Under the pieces are notes generated by a model, which was given only the letters and a program-made list of their open reading frames with translations, was not told the DNA's origin and ran no database searches. A stretch of 64,000 nucleotides of DNA from Pseudanabaena sp. FACHB-1998. GTDB lineage: Bacteria > Cyanobacteriota > Cyanobacteriia > Pseudanabaenales > Pseudanabaenaceae. Shown in pieces: positions 33,835 through 42,410 of the stretch. How positions within the stretch are numbered: the first letter of the stretch is position 1; each line of letters starts with the position of its first letter. The translations under genes were made by a program, and so were the position numbers. The stretch spans positions 1 to 64,000 of the forward strand of contig NZ_JACJQA010000041.1 of NCBI RefSeq assembly GCF_014696355.1, written 5' to 3'.

Positions 33835-35500
33835 GATTTATCTCCAACTTATCAGGATTAGAAACTAAGGGTTCATCTTTGCCATAGCCGTAGGGTTCGG
33901 AAATTACAATCGGTAACTCCTCAAAGTTCTCATGGAATGGCGGCGAAGAAATAAGCCATTCCAAACCGATCGCTCGCCAAGGATTTTTGGGAGCTTTCTC
34001 ACCCTGTACCCATGAGCCAATCATGTTGAGCAAGAATGGCAATGTTGATACGCCCAAGAGAAAACCGCCTAAACTAGCGATCACATTCCAGAAGGCAAAC
34101 TCTGGATCGTAGGAGGCAACGCGGCGAGGCATTCCCTGCAAACCGAGGGGATGCATTGGAAAGAAACAGGCATTTGTACCAATAAAAGTGAGGATAAAAT
34201 GGAGCTTTCCTAAACCTTCGGAATACATTCTTCCTGTCATTTTTGGGAACCAGTGATACAACCCTGCATAGATTCCCATTACCACTGCGCCGTAAATTAC
34301 ATAATGGAAATGTCCAACCACGAAGTAAGTATTATTCACATGAATATCTACGGGAACAGAAGCCAGCATGATGCCAGTGATCCCTGCGAATACAAACATC
34401 ACCATCGCACCTAAGCCAAACAACATCGCTGTATTTAGCTTGATCTTGCCGCCCCAGATGGTCGCTACCCATGCAAAAACCTTGATTCCCGTCGGCACAG
34501 AAATCAACATGGTCGTCGCCATAAATAGCATCCGCATCCAGCTAGGCGTGCCACTAGCAAACATATGATGCACCCACACAATGCCACTTAATCCCGTAAT
34601 GATTAAGGAAGATACTGCCACGACTTTGTAACCAAAGAGAGGCTTACGCGCATAGACTGGGAAGATCTCTGAGAAAATCCCAAACACTGGCAAAGCAATC
34701 ACATAGACGGCGGGATGAGAATAGAACCAGAAAAAATGTTGAAAGAGAACAGGATCGCCGCCCTTGGCTGGATCGAAAAAACTGGTTCCAAAAGTCAAAT
34801 CAGACAAGAGCATCACGGCTCCTGCGGTCAGGGCTGGCAATCCAATTAACTGAATGATTTGCGCGGCAAGGACTGTCCACACAAACACAGGCATTTTGAA
34901 CCAAGTCATACCTGTAGTTCGCATTCGGAAAATGGTAGTCACGAAGTTAATCGCGCCCATAATCGAAGCCACGCCCGAAATGGCGACTGCAACTAACCAA
35001 AGGAATTGACCGTTAACAATATTTCCCGTAGGATTTTGCAAACTCACAGGCGGATAAGCCCACCAGCCCGATTGCGAAGATCCCCCAGGCACAAAGAAGC
35101 TTGCCATCAGGATCACGCCAAACACAGGAACCATCCAAAAGGCAACTGCATTTAACTTAGGGAAAGCCATATCACGAGCGCCGATCATCAATGGCACTAG
35201 GTAATTGGATATTCCCAAAAGCACAGGAAATGTCCAGAGAAACAGCATGATCGTGCCGTGCATCGTGAACATGGAGTTATACACAGCGCGATCAACTAAA
35301 TCCGATTCAGGGGTAATCAGTTCACCTCTTATCACCATTGCCAGAACGCCACCAATGAGGAAGAAGAAAAAGGAAGTAACAATATATTGAATCCCAATCA
35401 CTTTATGATCGGTACTAAACCCAAAAAATCGCCGCCAGTCTTCGGGTTGCTCAGACTGAGGTGGAAGATCGGCGATCGCATCAATAGAGATATTTGCCAT
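33821..35500 (-). CDS. ctaD: Heme-copper oxidase subunit I (ARTO)
   Basis: 559 aa, twelve membrane helices. Heme and CuB ligands are present: TMHGTIMLFLW, FWFYSHPAVYVIALP (His with the cross-link Tyr; the usual Glu is Ala, as in many cyanobacterial forms), WVHHMFASG and DIHVNNTYFVVGHFHYVIYG. It reduces oxygen to water in the thylakoid or cytoplasmic membrane. First gene of a ctaD-ctaE pair, separated from ctaC by 1.3 kb. Confidence 0.95.
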   Translation of the reverse strand: MANISIDAIADLPPQSEQPEDWRRFFGFSTDHKVIGIQYIVTSFFFFLIGGVLAMVIRGELITPESDLVDRAVYNSMFTMHGTIMLFLWTFPVLLGISNYLVPLMIGARDMAFPKLNAVAFWMVPVFGVILMASFFVPGGSSQSGWWAYPPVSLQNPTGNIVNGQFLWLVAVAISGVASIMGAINFVTTIFRMRTTGMTWFKMPVFVWTVLAAQIIQLIGLPALTAGAVMLLSDLTFGTSFFDPAKGGDPVLFQHFFWFYSHPAVYVIALPVFGIFSEIFPVYARKPLFGYKVVAVSSLIITGLSGIVWVHHMFASGTPSWMRMLFMATTMLISVPTGIKVFAWVATIWGGKIKLNTAMLFGLGAMVMFVFAGITGIMLASVPVDIHVNNTYFVVGHFHYVIYGAVVMGIYAGLYHWFPKMTGRMYSEGLGKLHFILTFIGTNACFFPMHPLGLQGMPRRVASYDPEFAFWNVIASLGGFLLGVSTLPFLLNMIGSWVQGEKAPKNPWRAIGLEWLISSPPFHENFEELPIVISEPYGYGKDEPLVSNPDKLEINHATS

Positions 35501-35610
35501 GATTTATAGATTGAAAAGTTTAACGGTTGAATTTCCCCGCCTTTGTTGAATCTAGACATAAGATTCAGTCTAGTTTTATGGTCGGGTGCAGTGATTTGCT
35601 ACGCATCTGG

Positions 35611-36036
35611 TTAGGGCGGATAGTAATCGACACTTTTTAGAAACTGCTCAACAGATTGTATTTGTATTGAGCGAAATGGACTGAGAACCAATAGATCCTT
35701 ATCTCCACTAATAATCAAATCCGCTTTACCGCTAAGCGATAACTCTAAAATCTTGTCATCCTTGGGATCACGGCATTCCTTAACAACATCTATTACTTCA
35801 ATCAATATGCCTCTATCTATGAAGCTATCCAAAAATTCTTCTCGCTCCTCGTCTGTGATATATTTTCTGAATTTTGCACGACTGAGAACTTCGTCAATCT
35901 CTTCTATTAGTTCTAATGAAAATAAAATGTTACCGTTTTGGAGTGCATACCTAATTGCCAAGTCAGGTTTACTCCCCTCAAATAGCACAGAGCTAATAAT
36001 CACGTTGGTATCAAAAACGTATCGCACTTTATTCAT
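35611..36036 (-). CDS. PIN-domain toxin (PIN_3 type)
   Basis: 141 aa. VRYVFDTNVIISSVLF (first Asp), LIEEIDEVLSR (Glu), CRDPKDDKILELSLSGKADLIISGDKDLL (acidic cluster). It matches 'toxin component, PIN family'; probable RNase. It overlaps the antitoxin by 8 bp and lies inside the split oxidase operon. Confidence 0.9.
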   Translation of the reverse strand: MNKVRYVFDTNVIISSVLFEGSKPDLAIRYALQNGNILFSLELIEEIDEVLSRAKFRKYITDEEREEFLDSFIDRGILIEVIDVVKECRDPKDDKILELSLSGKADLIISGDKDLLVLSPFRSIQIQSVEQFLKSVDYYPP

Positions 36037-36253
36037 TTAACAAATTACTCAAAATTTCTGGAGTTAATCCTCTACCCTGAGCTTTACGGCTGATATCACT
36101 CATAACCGCCTCTAGTGGTCGGCGATTTCTGGCAAATTCTTTCAACCTTAAGCTAAGAAGAGCATCAAGCTTTTGGCGATCGGCAAAGATAGCTGACTCA
36201 TAAATTTTTGCCGATTCTGCATCCACACAGATTTTAATTTCTCTAACTTCCAT
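36029..36253 (-). CDS. Antitoxin paired with PIN toxin
   Basis: 74 aa. VREIKICVDAESAKIYESAIFADRQKLDALLSLRLKEFARNRRPLEAVMSDISRKAQGRGLTPEILSNLL: small cyanobacterial-type antitoxin, helical, with a C-terminal toxin-binding segment. Coupled to the PIN gene by an 8-bp overlap. Confidence 0.78.
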   Translation of the reverse strand: MEVREIKICVDAESAKIYESAIFADRQKLDALLSLRLKEFARNRRPLEAVMSDISRKAQGRGLTPEILSNLLNE

Positions 36254-36321
36254 AAATTTTACCTGCCAAAAATATTTCTAGACCATTTAGCCTTTATTAT
36301 CGTTGAAATTACCAGCGATCG

Positions 36322-36849
36322 CTATCTAGCATAAAATCCACTTGGACAAGTAAATTTCCCACCATTGAATACAGGTTTAGGTGGCTTATCGAAAGTACTA
36401 CCTTCAGCTATACATAGAACTGAATCAGTTGCTTTCCGTTTCTTGTCATAGGCAACAGCACCTACAAGAGCATATATCTTTGCCTTAGTGAGTCCTAGCC
36501 CAAATAGGTCAGTTGGCACTTCCCTTGGGGTTGCATGGATATAAACGCGATCGCTAATTACTTCTGTAGAGAAGAGATAACGAGTTGTTGTGTCAGGAAT
36601 CGGTGCAATCTTCAAGGACTTGAAAGATTTGCTAAAAGTCTGATGCTCTAGGTAGTAAGCTTCTTGGGATCTCAGATAAGTACCAGACGCTTGAATTCCC
36701 GGATTACCGCAAGCGCAACCGATCGGAACTTGAATAAAACAAATTCCAATACCCACGGGAATTGCCCCAATAGCAGTCAATGCAATAATTCGTTTAGGGC
36801 TTCTCTTCCTAGAACCTTCTTTTAGATTTTTTTCTAATAGATCAGACAT
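36322..36849 (-). CDS. Type IV pilin-like G/H family protein
   Basis: 175 aa. A basic N-terminus (SRKRSPKR) and one membrane helix (IIALTAIGAIPVGIGICFIQV) are followed by YLRSQEAYYLEHQTFSKSFKSL and a C-terminal LCIAEGSTFDKPPKPVFNGGKFTCPSGF, a pattern of cyanobacterial pilin-like G/H proteins. It lacks a clear prepilin cleavage motif, so assembly into pili is uncertain. It lies between ctaC and the PIN pair. Confidence 0.7.
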   Translation of the reverse strand: MSDLLEKNLKEGSRKRSPKRIIALTAIGAIPVGIGICFIQVPIGCACGNPGIQASGTYLRSQEAYYLEHQTFSKSFKSLKIAPIPDTTTRYLFSTEVISDRVYIHATPREVPTDLFGLGLTKAKIYALVGAVAYDKKRKATDSVLCIAEGSTFDKPPKPVFNGGKFTCPSGFYAR

Positions 36850-36865
36850 AAGTTGACCTCCATAT

Positions 36866-37762
36866 TTAATTGGAATAATTCACCACAGGTGGAGCCGCAG
36901 GGATAACTGTTGCCCAATTATTCGCATTGGCGCGTTTAGCATACTCACTCGCGGCGCGGTTGTAGGCAATAGCAGGCGTAGCACTAGCAGCATCTGCCAA
37001 CCATTTTTGATAGGCTTCAGGGGATTCTACTACTACATCGGTTTGCATCGCTGCAAAATAAGTACCGCTATATTGCGAATCGCGCAAGCGATATTTGCCT
37101 TCCCGGATAGGCGTAAATTCAAAATCAATATCACGTCCGGGAATTACATCTTGCTTTATCCGAAAAGCAGGGATAAACAAGCCATGCAGTACATCTTCAG
37201 AATGGAGAACTAGCTTAATTCGGCGATTATTAGGTAAATGTAATTCTGTACTGCTGACCTTGGCTGTGCCATCGCCATAGCGAAATTCCCATGACCATTG
37301 CCGCGCTAGGACTTGGATTTTTTCGGTTTCTAAGGTTTTAGAGTCGCTAATTTTAGCTGCATCAGCCCATGCTATCATCGCTCCGTGACTATGATCCATT
37401 GGTCCTAAGATCGACATCTGGTCATAGATTTGATAGCTATAAACCGCGATCCAAACTACCAAAGCAAAGGGAATCACTGTCCAAATGATTTCTAATTTGA
37501 CATTACCTTCAATGTGAGGGCCATCACTAAGATCGTATTTCTCGACGCGTTGAAACAAGATCGAATAGGTCAAAGTGCCAAACACACCGAGAAAGATGAA
37601 AGTTCCTAAGGTCACCAAAAAGCTGAATAGGTTATCAACTAATACTGATTCCGCCGAAGCTTGGGGTGGGAACCATGTATAGGCGGCTTGCCCCATCCAG
37701 AGACTGATGAGAGCGATCACGATCGCTGCAACCGCTAAGATTAAAATTGTACGAAGTTTCAT
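36866..37762 (-). CDS. ctaC: Oxidase subunit II lacking most CuA ligands (ARTO type)
   Basis: 298 aa, two membrane helices (about 5-25 and 42-70) and a cupredoxin domain. In the CuA loop the canonical C-x-E-x-C-x(3)-H-x-x-M reads D228, Q230, S232, F236, M239; H193 (DVLHGLFIP) is kept. Both cysteines and one His are lost, so CuA cannot form. This is the hallmark of cyanobacterial ARTO (ctaII), thought to take electrons from quinol rather than cytochrome c. It sits 8 bp downstream of the DUF2231 gene that precedes it on this strand. Confidence 0.92.
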   Translation of the reverse strand: MKLRTILILAVAAIVIALISLWMGQAAYTWFPPQASAESVLVDNLFSFLVTLGTFIFLGVFGTLTYSILFQRVEKYDLSDGPHIEGNVKLEIIWTVIPFALVVWIAVYSYQIYDQMSILGPMDHSHGAMIAWADAAKISDSKTLETEKIQVLARQWSWEFRYGDGTAKVSSTELHLPNNRRIKLVLHSEDVLHGLFIPAFRIKQDVIPGRDIDFEFTPIREGKYRLRDSQYSGTYFAAMQTDVVVESPEAYQKWLADAASATPAIAYNRAASEYAKRANANNWATVIPAAPPVVNYSN

Positions 37763-37770
37763 GGTTATCC

Positions 37771-38370
37771 CTATAGCGAATTAAGATCTTGACCCATGCG
37801 TAACAGGCGATCGGCGGTGATATGTACGCCAAACTCTGAGGCAAGCTGTGCGCCCAAAGTCCCGTGAGCAAACATGATCACGAAAATAGCGAGTCCTGCT
37901 AACAAATAGCTCCATTGCACCTGTTGTCCCATATCCTTGCGCCAGAGGAAGCGTTGAAATCCTCGCCAGACTGTCATCCCCACAATTAGAGCTAATAACA
38001 GCACTCCACCCACTCCATGCCAAATCATCGTCTCCATTGCTTGAAAACCCCAAGCACTTTTGACATTCTCATCGGGCGTAGCGAGTAATATTTCGTAAAA
38101 ACCTGCGCCGACAGTAAAGAAAGTAACGATCGCGGCGGCGACCATGTTGTACCAGCCGACATCAAAAAAGTTTGATCGCGCCGCAGGAATCGCCATAAAT
38201 TTGAATAGCGGCTTTTCCAAAACAAAAAATACGCCCACCAGATCGAAGCCGATCGCCACAATAAATAGACCGAGGGTCAAATGAACGAGATTCGGATGGA
38301 TGGGAATGCTGTAGGGTAAACCATTCACTCCCAATTGACCATGTAATTGATCGATTAAAGTTGCAATCAT
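37771..38370 (-). CDS. DUF2231 membrane protein, ARTO operon
   Basis: 199 aa, five to six membrane segments. Contains IPIHPNLVHLTLGLFIVAIGFDLVGVFF, TMIWHGVGGVLLLALIVGMTVW and FAHGTLGAQLASEFG; the several His in helices suggest heme or metal contacts. It overlaps the upstream DUF2231 gene by 4 bp and precedes ctaC by 8 bp. DUF2231 genes commonly accompany ARTO in cyanobacteria, suggesting an accessory role. Confidence 0.82.
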   Translation of the reverse strand: MIATLIDQLHGQLGVNGLPYSIPIHPNLVHLTLGLFIVAIGFDLVGVFFVLEKPLFKFMAIPAARSNFFDVGWYNMVAAAIVTFFTVGAGFYEILLATPDENVKSAWGFQAMETMIWHGVGGVLLLALIVGMTVWRGFQRFLWRKDMGQQVQWSYLLAGLAIFVIMFAHGTLGAQLASEFGVHITADRLLRMGQDLNSL

Positions 38371-38867
38371 TTCAAACTAGCCTCCCTTAAAGCTTCGACA
38401 ACGGGAACTGTGTGCAGCCCATAGACCCAAACCAATAAATCACCTAAATAAACTTGAAACAGAACTATTCCTGTTAATAGTACACCTGCAAAGAGAAAGG
38501 AAACAGGTAAAGTCTTGGGATCACGGATACGCAAGACATACCGCCATCCTGTCATCGCCGCAATAATCCCCGATAATGACCAGCCGATGATTGTATGGAG
38601 GTTTAAAGTAGGTTCTACTGAACTATAAGGTTCTGCAAGTCCAGCTTCAATTTGTCCAAAGACAATGGCAATAAAGATAGAAATCGTGGCAAAAAACAGA
38701 TTCCACCAACTAACTTCATATAGGCGAGGATTGCGCGTGAAATAGGCGATCGCATCGCATACTACGGCAAATAACACCATCGCTATAACAAAATGCACCA
38801 CAATCGGATGAATTGTATCGGGATAAGGTAGATTATGGTCATTTAATGGCGGAAGGTATTCCAGCAT
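38367..38867 (-). CDS. DUF2231 membrane protein, first gene of the ARTO operon
   Basis: 166 aa, four membrane segments: DTIHPIVVHFVIAMVLFAVVCDAIAYF, LHTIIGWSLSGIIAAMTGW and VLLTGIVLFQVYLGDLLVWVYGLHTVPV. Related in pattern to the next gene, with paired His in helices. Coupled to it by a 4-bp overlap. Confidence 0.8.
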   Translation of the reverse strand: MLEYLPPLNDHNLPYPDTIHPIVVHFVIAMVLFAVVCDAIAYFTRNPRLYEVSWWNLFFATISIFIAIVFGQIEAGLAEPYSSVEPTLNLHTIIGWSLSGIIAAMTGWRYVLRIRDPKTLPVSFLFAGVLLTGIVLFQVYLGDLLVWVYGLHTVPVVEALREASLK

Positions 38868-39015
38868 AGGTATTTAATTATTCCTCAATGCTTAATGAAA
38901 GGGTTGGGTTTTGTGCGTTGTTATTAGGCTAAAGCAATCATCTGGAGCTTAGCCTAATGTTCATTTAGATTTAAGAATGTTTTTTATATAGCAATGTAAG
39001 TTTTGCTTAGGACAT

Positions 39016-39070
39016 AAAACCCAAAAAGCAAGTTGCGGCGCGAAGCGCCGCAACTTGCTTTTTGGGTTTT
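39016..39070. terminator. 26-bp-arm hairpin, GGCGC-GAA-GCGCC core
   Basis: Perfect arms beginning AAAACCCAAAAAGCAAG around a GAA loop. Confidence 0.6.
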
Positions 39071-39117
39071 GGTTTGTACTGGCTAACTCTTGCTTTGCTA
39101 TAGGGCGTAACTAATAC

Positions 39118-39152
39118 AAAAACACAAAATGGCTTAGCCATTTTGTGTTTTT
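39118..39152. terminator. 17-bp-arm hairpin
   Basis: AAAAACACAAAATGGCT and its complement around one T, with T-run ends; bidirectional terminator-like. Confidence 0.6.
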
Positions 39153-39189
39153 TAGAACTTTATAGCTATAGCCAGTCTTGTTCCCAAGA

Positions 39190-39222
39190 AAAGAGGGTCG
39201 GCGCTTTGCGCCGACCCTCTTT
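39190..39222. terminator. GGCGC-TTT-GCGCC hairpin
   Basis: 15-bp arms AAAGAGGGTCGGCGC around TTT, same core as 18548-18580. Confidence 0.62.
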
Positions 39223-39318
39223 ACCTATCGGGTAAGAGATGTGGATGAACTCAGAGACTGACTGGACTCTGGTTGAGTCTGTTGTGGGGAGAGGTCAATC
39301 TGAATCCAAGGCTTAATG

Positions 39319-39864
39319 TTAGAACTTATCAAAAATTATCCAATCTTGAATATTTTCCGTCTTCAGAACTAATGCAGCCATATCGATTTCAGTATCAGTT
39401 CCCTCGATCGCTACTAAATAATTTCCTTGCGCTAAAAGATTGCTGTAGTGTTTGGCTTGGTCTTCAGAAATACCCGCACCGATCGCACCTCCGAGCAATC
39501 CGCCCGATAAGGTTCCATAAAAGGCTCCTGCTGCCATCCCAACTAATAAAACCGCACCACCACCTGCGGGAAAAGCTAGGGTGGAGAGTCCTGCAACGAC
39601 TCCACCCACAACACTTCCTAAAACTCCAGCGTCTAAAGCACCATGCCCGATTTGAGTTCTGGTACGATCTTGGGCAAACTGTTTCTCAGACTGCACAACT
39701 GGCTCTACTAATCCTCCTATGGTGGTGTCTTCTGCATTAAGATGCTCGACAACTACCGAAACTTTACTCATTGGAAATTCAGTCTTTCGCAGTTGGGCGA
39801 TCGCGGATTCAATACGTTGGCGATCGGGAAATATACTGATCGCATTTTTATGTTTTAACGCCAT
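39319..39864 (-). CDS. General stress YflT-like glycine-zipper protein
   Basis: 181 aa from ATG at 39864 (GAGAGAG about 8 bp upstream); a TTG five codons earlier overlaps that site and is rejected. N-terminal alpha/beta domain (ISIFPDRQRIESAIAQLRKTEFPMSKVSVVVE) like YflT/general-stress 17M proteins. A Gly/Ala-rich central segment (GSVVGGVVAGLSTLAFPAGGGAVLLVGMAAGAFYG) can insert in membrane, and the C-terminal domain is YLVAIEGTDTEI. Paralogue of 59426-60013. Confidence 0.75.
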   Translation of the reverse strand: MALKHKNAISIFPDRQRIESAIAQLRKTEFPMSKVSVVVEHLNAEDTTIGGLVEPVVQSEKQFAQDRTRTQIGHGALDAGVLGSVVGGVVAGLSTLAFPAGGGAVLLVGMAAGAFYGTLSGGLLGGAIGAGISEDQAKHYSNLLAQGNYLVAIEGTDTEIDMAALVLKTENIQDWIIFDKF

Positions 39865-39880
39865 GCTAAACTCTCTCAAT

Positions 39881-40183
39881 TTAAATAGGTTTGATATCCC
39901 ATCCAGTTAGTTCATCAACCGAAAAAATCTGACCTACGGTAATTGCTTGCATTCCTTTCTCTCTCATCTGCTCAACCTGCTCATTTCCGTGATCATTTAC
40001 CTCAGTAATTCTAAAAATCACTTTATTGGAATTTTCGATTACTATCCCTTCAAAGGAGACGTTGGTATTTAATTTTCCAATGGGTTCTGGATGATCAGGA
40101 GACTGAGGGAATTCAGATCCTTTATTGATCTTGCCAATAATTTTCCCATCTAATTCAAATTTGGCTGGAGTATCGCTTTGCAT
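39881..40183 (-). CDS. Hypothetical protein
   Basis: 100 aa, not recognised. Soluble, acidic, probably beta-rich (FELDGKIIGKI, VSFEGIVIENSNKVIFRITEVND). It sits just upstream of the YflT-like gene on the same strand (16 bp), so probably cotranscribed in the stress island. Confidence 0.6.
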   Translation of the reverse strand: MQSDTPAKFELDGKIIGKINKGSEFPQSPDHPEPIGKLNTNVSFEGIVIENSNKVIFRITEVNDHGNEQVEQMREKGMQAITVGQIFSVDELTGWDIKPI

Positions 40184-40223
40184 GATTTTTTCCTAGGGTA
40201 TCGATTAAAAGGATCAAGAAAAT

Positions 40224-40373
40224 TTAGATACTTCGTCCTACAAACAGATTGTAGACAATCCCAATCAGGGCTAAAACCAAAAGAATATGGATTAATCCAC
40301 CACCAATGTTAATAGAAAATCCTAATATCCAGAGAATGATCAGGATGCCAATACCAGTCCAGATTAGATTCAT
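40224..40373 (-). CDS. Lmo0937-family small membrane protein
   Basis: 49 aa: begins MNLIWTGIGILIILWILGF, with a GGGLIHILLVLALIGIVYNLF second helix and a GRSI end. It matches the small two-helix 'lmo0937 family' often found with CsbD and GlsB stress proteins. An AGGAGATC ribosome-binding site lies just before ATG. Confidence 0.85.
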   Translation of the reverse strand: MNLIWTGIGILIILWILGFSINIGGGLIHILLVLALIGIVYNLFVGRSI

Positions 40374-40420
40374 AATGATCTCCTAATTCTATTTAAGAAA
40401 CCATTTAAGAATTGTCTAGA

Positions 40421-40613
40421 TCCCCCCAGCCCCCTAAAAAAGGCATTCATATACTTGACGCACTTTACAAATTCCTACCCCCCTCAGTCCCCCCTTGGAA
40501 GGGGGGAAGTCTGAGTTCTCCCCTTCCAAGGGGGAGTTAGAGGGGGTTCTAAATATTTGGTACGTCAAGTATATTAACGCTCTTAAAAAGGGAGATTGGG
40601 GGAGATCTCTTAA
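40421..40613. mobile_element. Nested-palindrome MITE-like element, copy 1
   Basis: About 190 bp, three nested inverted repeats: outer AGATCCCCC/GGGGGAGATCT, middle ATATACTTGACG/CGTCAAGTATAT and inner CCCCTTGGAAGGGG/CCCCTTCCAAGGGG. Second copy at 45671-45861. No coding capacity. Confidence 0.7.
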
Positions 40614-40667
40614 GGCTTTTGACCGTAAGAAGTAATTCTTAAATGCTTTCTAAACTTACCAATAACC

Positions 40668-40701
40668 AGAATTCTAGCTTCTTTAGAGAAGCTAGAATTC
40701 T
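40668..40701. terminator. Hairpin downstream of the CsbD gene
   Basis: 15-bp arms AGAATTCTAGCTTCT around TTAG, 3' of the minus-strand csbD gene. Confidence 0.65.
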
Positions 40702-40746
40702 TATACTTATATAGCGATCGCCTCAAGGCAATGGCAATTAGACAAA

Positions 40747-40929
40747 TTAGTCAATGACTTTTTTGACTTCATCTTTGACATCTTCAGCAGCATTACGCAC
40801 GTTTGCTTCAGCTTGCTTAGCCTTGCCCTCGATCTTATCCTTAGTATTTCCTGTTACATCACCGACAATCTCTTGCACTTTGCCTTCAACATTTTTAGCA
40901 GCAGCTTTAACTCTATTTTCTAAACTCAT
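40747..40929 (-). CDS. CsbD-family stress protein
   Basis: 60 aa, all helical and highly charged: NRVKAAAKNVEGKVQEIVGDVTGNTKDKIEGKAKQAEANVRN is the CsbD signature. Family induced by general stress; molecular role unclear. A stress-type promoter motif lies about 70-125 bp upstream (40997-41055). Confidence 0.93.
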   Translation of the reverse strand: MSLENRVKAAAKNVEGKVQEIVGDVTGNTKDKIEGKAKQAEANVRNAAEDVKDEVKKVID

Positions 40930-40996
40930 GATTGATGTACTCCTAGATTGGACAATATTTACTAGAGAGGAATTAACCCCTCTGGTTTATGGAGCG

Positions 40997-41055
40997 ACTA
41001 TGACAGAGGACTGTTTGATTTCTTGAATGAAATGATTGATTACGATACAAACCTT
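40997..41055 (-). promoter_or_regulatory. Stress-regulon promoter motif, site A (csbD)
   Basis: Minus strand: AAGGTTTGTATCG, TAATCAATCA, TTTCATTCAAGAAATCAAAC, 9 bp, TCATAGT (-10). About 83% identical over 59 bp to site D (56269-56327), same spacing. Confidence 0.72.
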
Positions 41056-41140
41056 TACCTACAGATATCGGACTTGGCGGTGTGAAACAGGGATCGACTC
41101 ACCTGTAGAGATTTTGTCATAAATTTTTTCTCGTCCTTAC

Positions 41141-42067
41141 CTATTCAATCTTGGGAACATCCAAAATGGCTTCATTGAAAAGCATAACGCTCTGGTCTGT
41201 ACCTTTCGATCTATACATCGCTCTATCAACCTGTTTAAAGAGGATTTCAGCCGTTTCTCCATCTTGAGGACATATAGCAATCCCAATCGTGGCACTTATA
41301 GAAACAATAATTCCGTCAAAATCACAGTCCTCAGAAATTCGAGCAATCATTCTTTTTGCAAGGTTAATGACTTCATCTTCGAGTTTGACATCTAATAAAA
41401 TGCAGATAAATTCATCGCCTCCCCATCGACTAACGATATCTTCACCGCGCACAAAATCTTGTAAACGCTTTGCTACGGTGATCAAGACCTTATCGCCAAT
41501 GTCATGACCATAAGAGTCATTAATATTTTTAAATTTATCGAGATCGATAAACATGAGTGCAAGTTTCCACCCATGTCGTCTTGACTGAGTCAAGCCATGA
41601 TCAAGACGCTGCTCCAGTAATAAACGATTTGGAAGCCCTGTTAGTGAATCATGAAGTGCGATATGTAGCGCATCTTTCTCTTTGGCTTGGGATTTTGATA
41701 AATCGGTACGCAACTCGAATAGATCTTTCTGGGTTTGCTTCAGTTCAGATTCAATTCTGATTCTATCAGCCACTTGTTTGGTGAGTGTGGTATTAACCTG
41801 ATGTAGATCTTCCGCAGCTTTTACCACCTTTCTCTCAGCTTCTTCGTTTTGAGCAATTACTTCTTCGATGGTTGGAAATGGAGGAATAATTTTCTCATCA
41901 TTTTTGAGAACTGCATTTACTGTACTAAGCTGACCCGCAGCTTGCTGGACATTTTCTTTGATTTCTTCGTTTTGATCAAGTGCATTTTTAAGAGGAGTGG
42001 TTTTAGTATTTACCGCCTGATTCGATGTATCAGTTGTACTGGAACTATCTTTAATTTCATTTTCCAT
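41141..42067 (-). CDS. GGDEF-domain diguanylate cyclase
   Basis: 308 aa from ATG at 42067 (GGGAGA 6-9 bp upstream). A helical, coiled-coil-like N-terminal part (about 1-130) without membrane segment contains two similar blocks (LDQNEEIKENVQQAAGQLSTVNAVL and AQNEEAERKVVKAAEDLHQVNTTL). The GGDEF domain has SLTGLPNRLLLEQRL, RWGGDEFICILL (active site) and an inhibitory-site RGED five residues before it. It makes cyclic di-GMP; product-inhibited. Confidence 0.92.
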   Translation of the reverse strand: MENEIKDSSSTTDTSNQAVNTKTTPLKNALDQNEEIKENVQQAAGQLSTVNAVLKNDEKIIPPFPTIEEVIAQNEEAERKVVKAAEDLHQVNTTLTKQVADRIRIESELKQTQKDLFELRTDLSKSQAKEKDALHIALHDSLTGLPNRLLLEQRLDHGLTQSRRHGWKLALMFIDLDKFKNINDSYGHDIGDKVLITVAKRLQDFVRGEDIVSRWGGDEFICILLDVKLEDEVINLAKRMIARISEDCDFDGIIVSISATIGIAICPQDGETAEILFKQVDRAMYRSKGTDQSVMLFNEAILDVPKIE

Positions 42068-42259
42068 AATATTCTCCCACACTAATAAAATTAAAGTAGA
42101 TCTTCTGAAATTCTTACTAAATCCTGTTTACAAGTATCACCATGTCATTTTGATGATGTAAATCATGTTTGAGCTAAGTAGAAGTTGAATGATCTGTATA
42201 GAAACATTACAAATCTTTACAATAAGTTACGATTAAAATGCTGATAGTTGGGATCTATT

Positions 42260-42314
42260 ACCCCCCCCACTAAATAAAGACGACACGAAGTGCCGTCTTT
42301 ATTTAGTGGGGGGT
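42260..42314. terminator. Hairpin with C-run
   Basis: Arms ACCCCCCCACTAAATAAAGACG... and complement, one of two adjacent inverted repeats upstream of the GGDEF gene; the second follows at 42330. Confidence 0.55.
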
Positions 42315-42329
42315 ATGATTTTGTGTATT

Positions 42330-42382
42330 CCCGACAAATCCCTAAGAAGTCTGCAAAGAAGACTTCTTAGGGATTTGTCGGG
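42330..42382. terminator. Long inverted repeat
   Basis: 22-bp-plus arms CCCGACAAATCCCTAAGAAG and complement with a short A/G-rich loop, 3' of the gene at 42411. Confidence 0.6.
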
Positions 42383-42410
42383 ATTTTAACTGTATGTATT
42401 GCGATTACAG

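Larger units (their letters stand above)
38868..39318. other. Spacer with three long hairpins
   Basis: 451 bp upstream of the ARTO operon and downstream of the stress-island genes. It holds the inverted repeats at 39016-39070, 39118-39152 and 39190-39222 and no recognised gene. Confidence 0.6.
40374..40746. other. Spacer with nested inverted-repeat element and hairpin
   Basis: 373 bp between the Lmo0937 and CsbD genes. It holds the MITE-like element at 40421-40613 and a hairpin at 40668-40701. No gene seen. Confidence 0.6.

Noticed and set aside
39273-39740. 155-aa plus-strand protein
   Set aside because: Antisense to the YflT-like gene and without family resemblance.
42151-42225. Further copy of the stress promoter motif before the GGDEF gene
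   Set aside because: TTTGTAATGTTTCTA...ATCATTCAAC is similar, but the spacing to GTTT/-10 is 8 bp longer and no -10 is visible; too weak to list.
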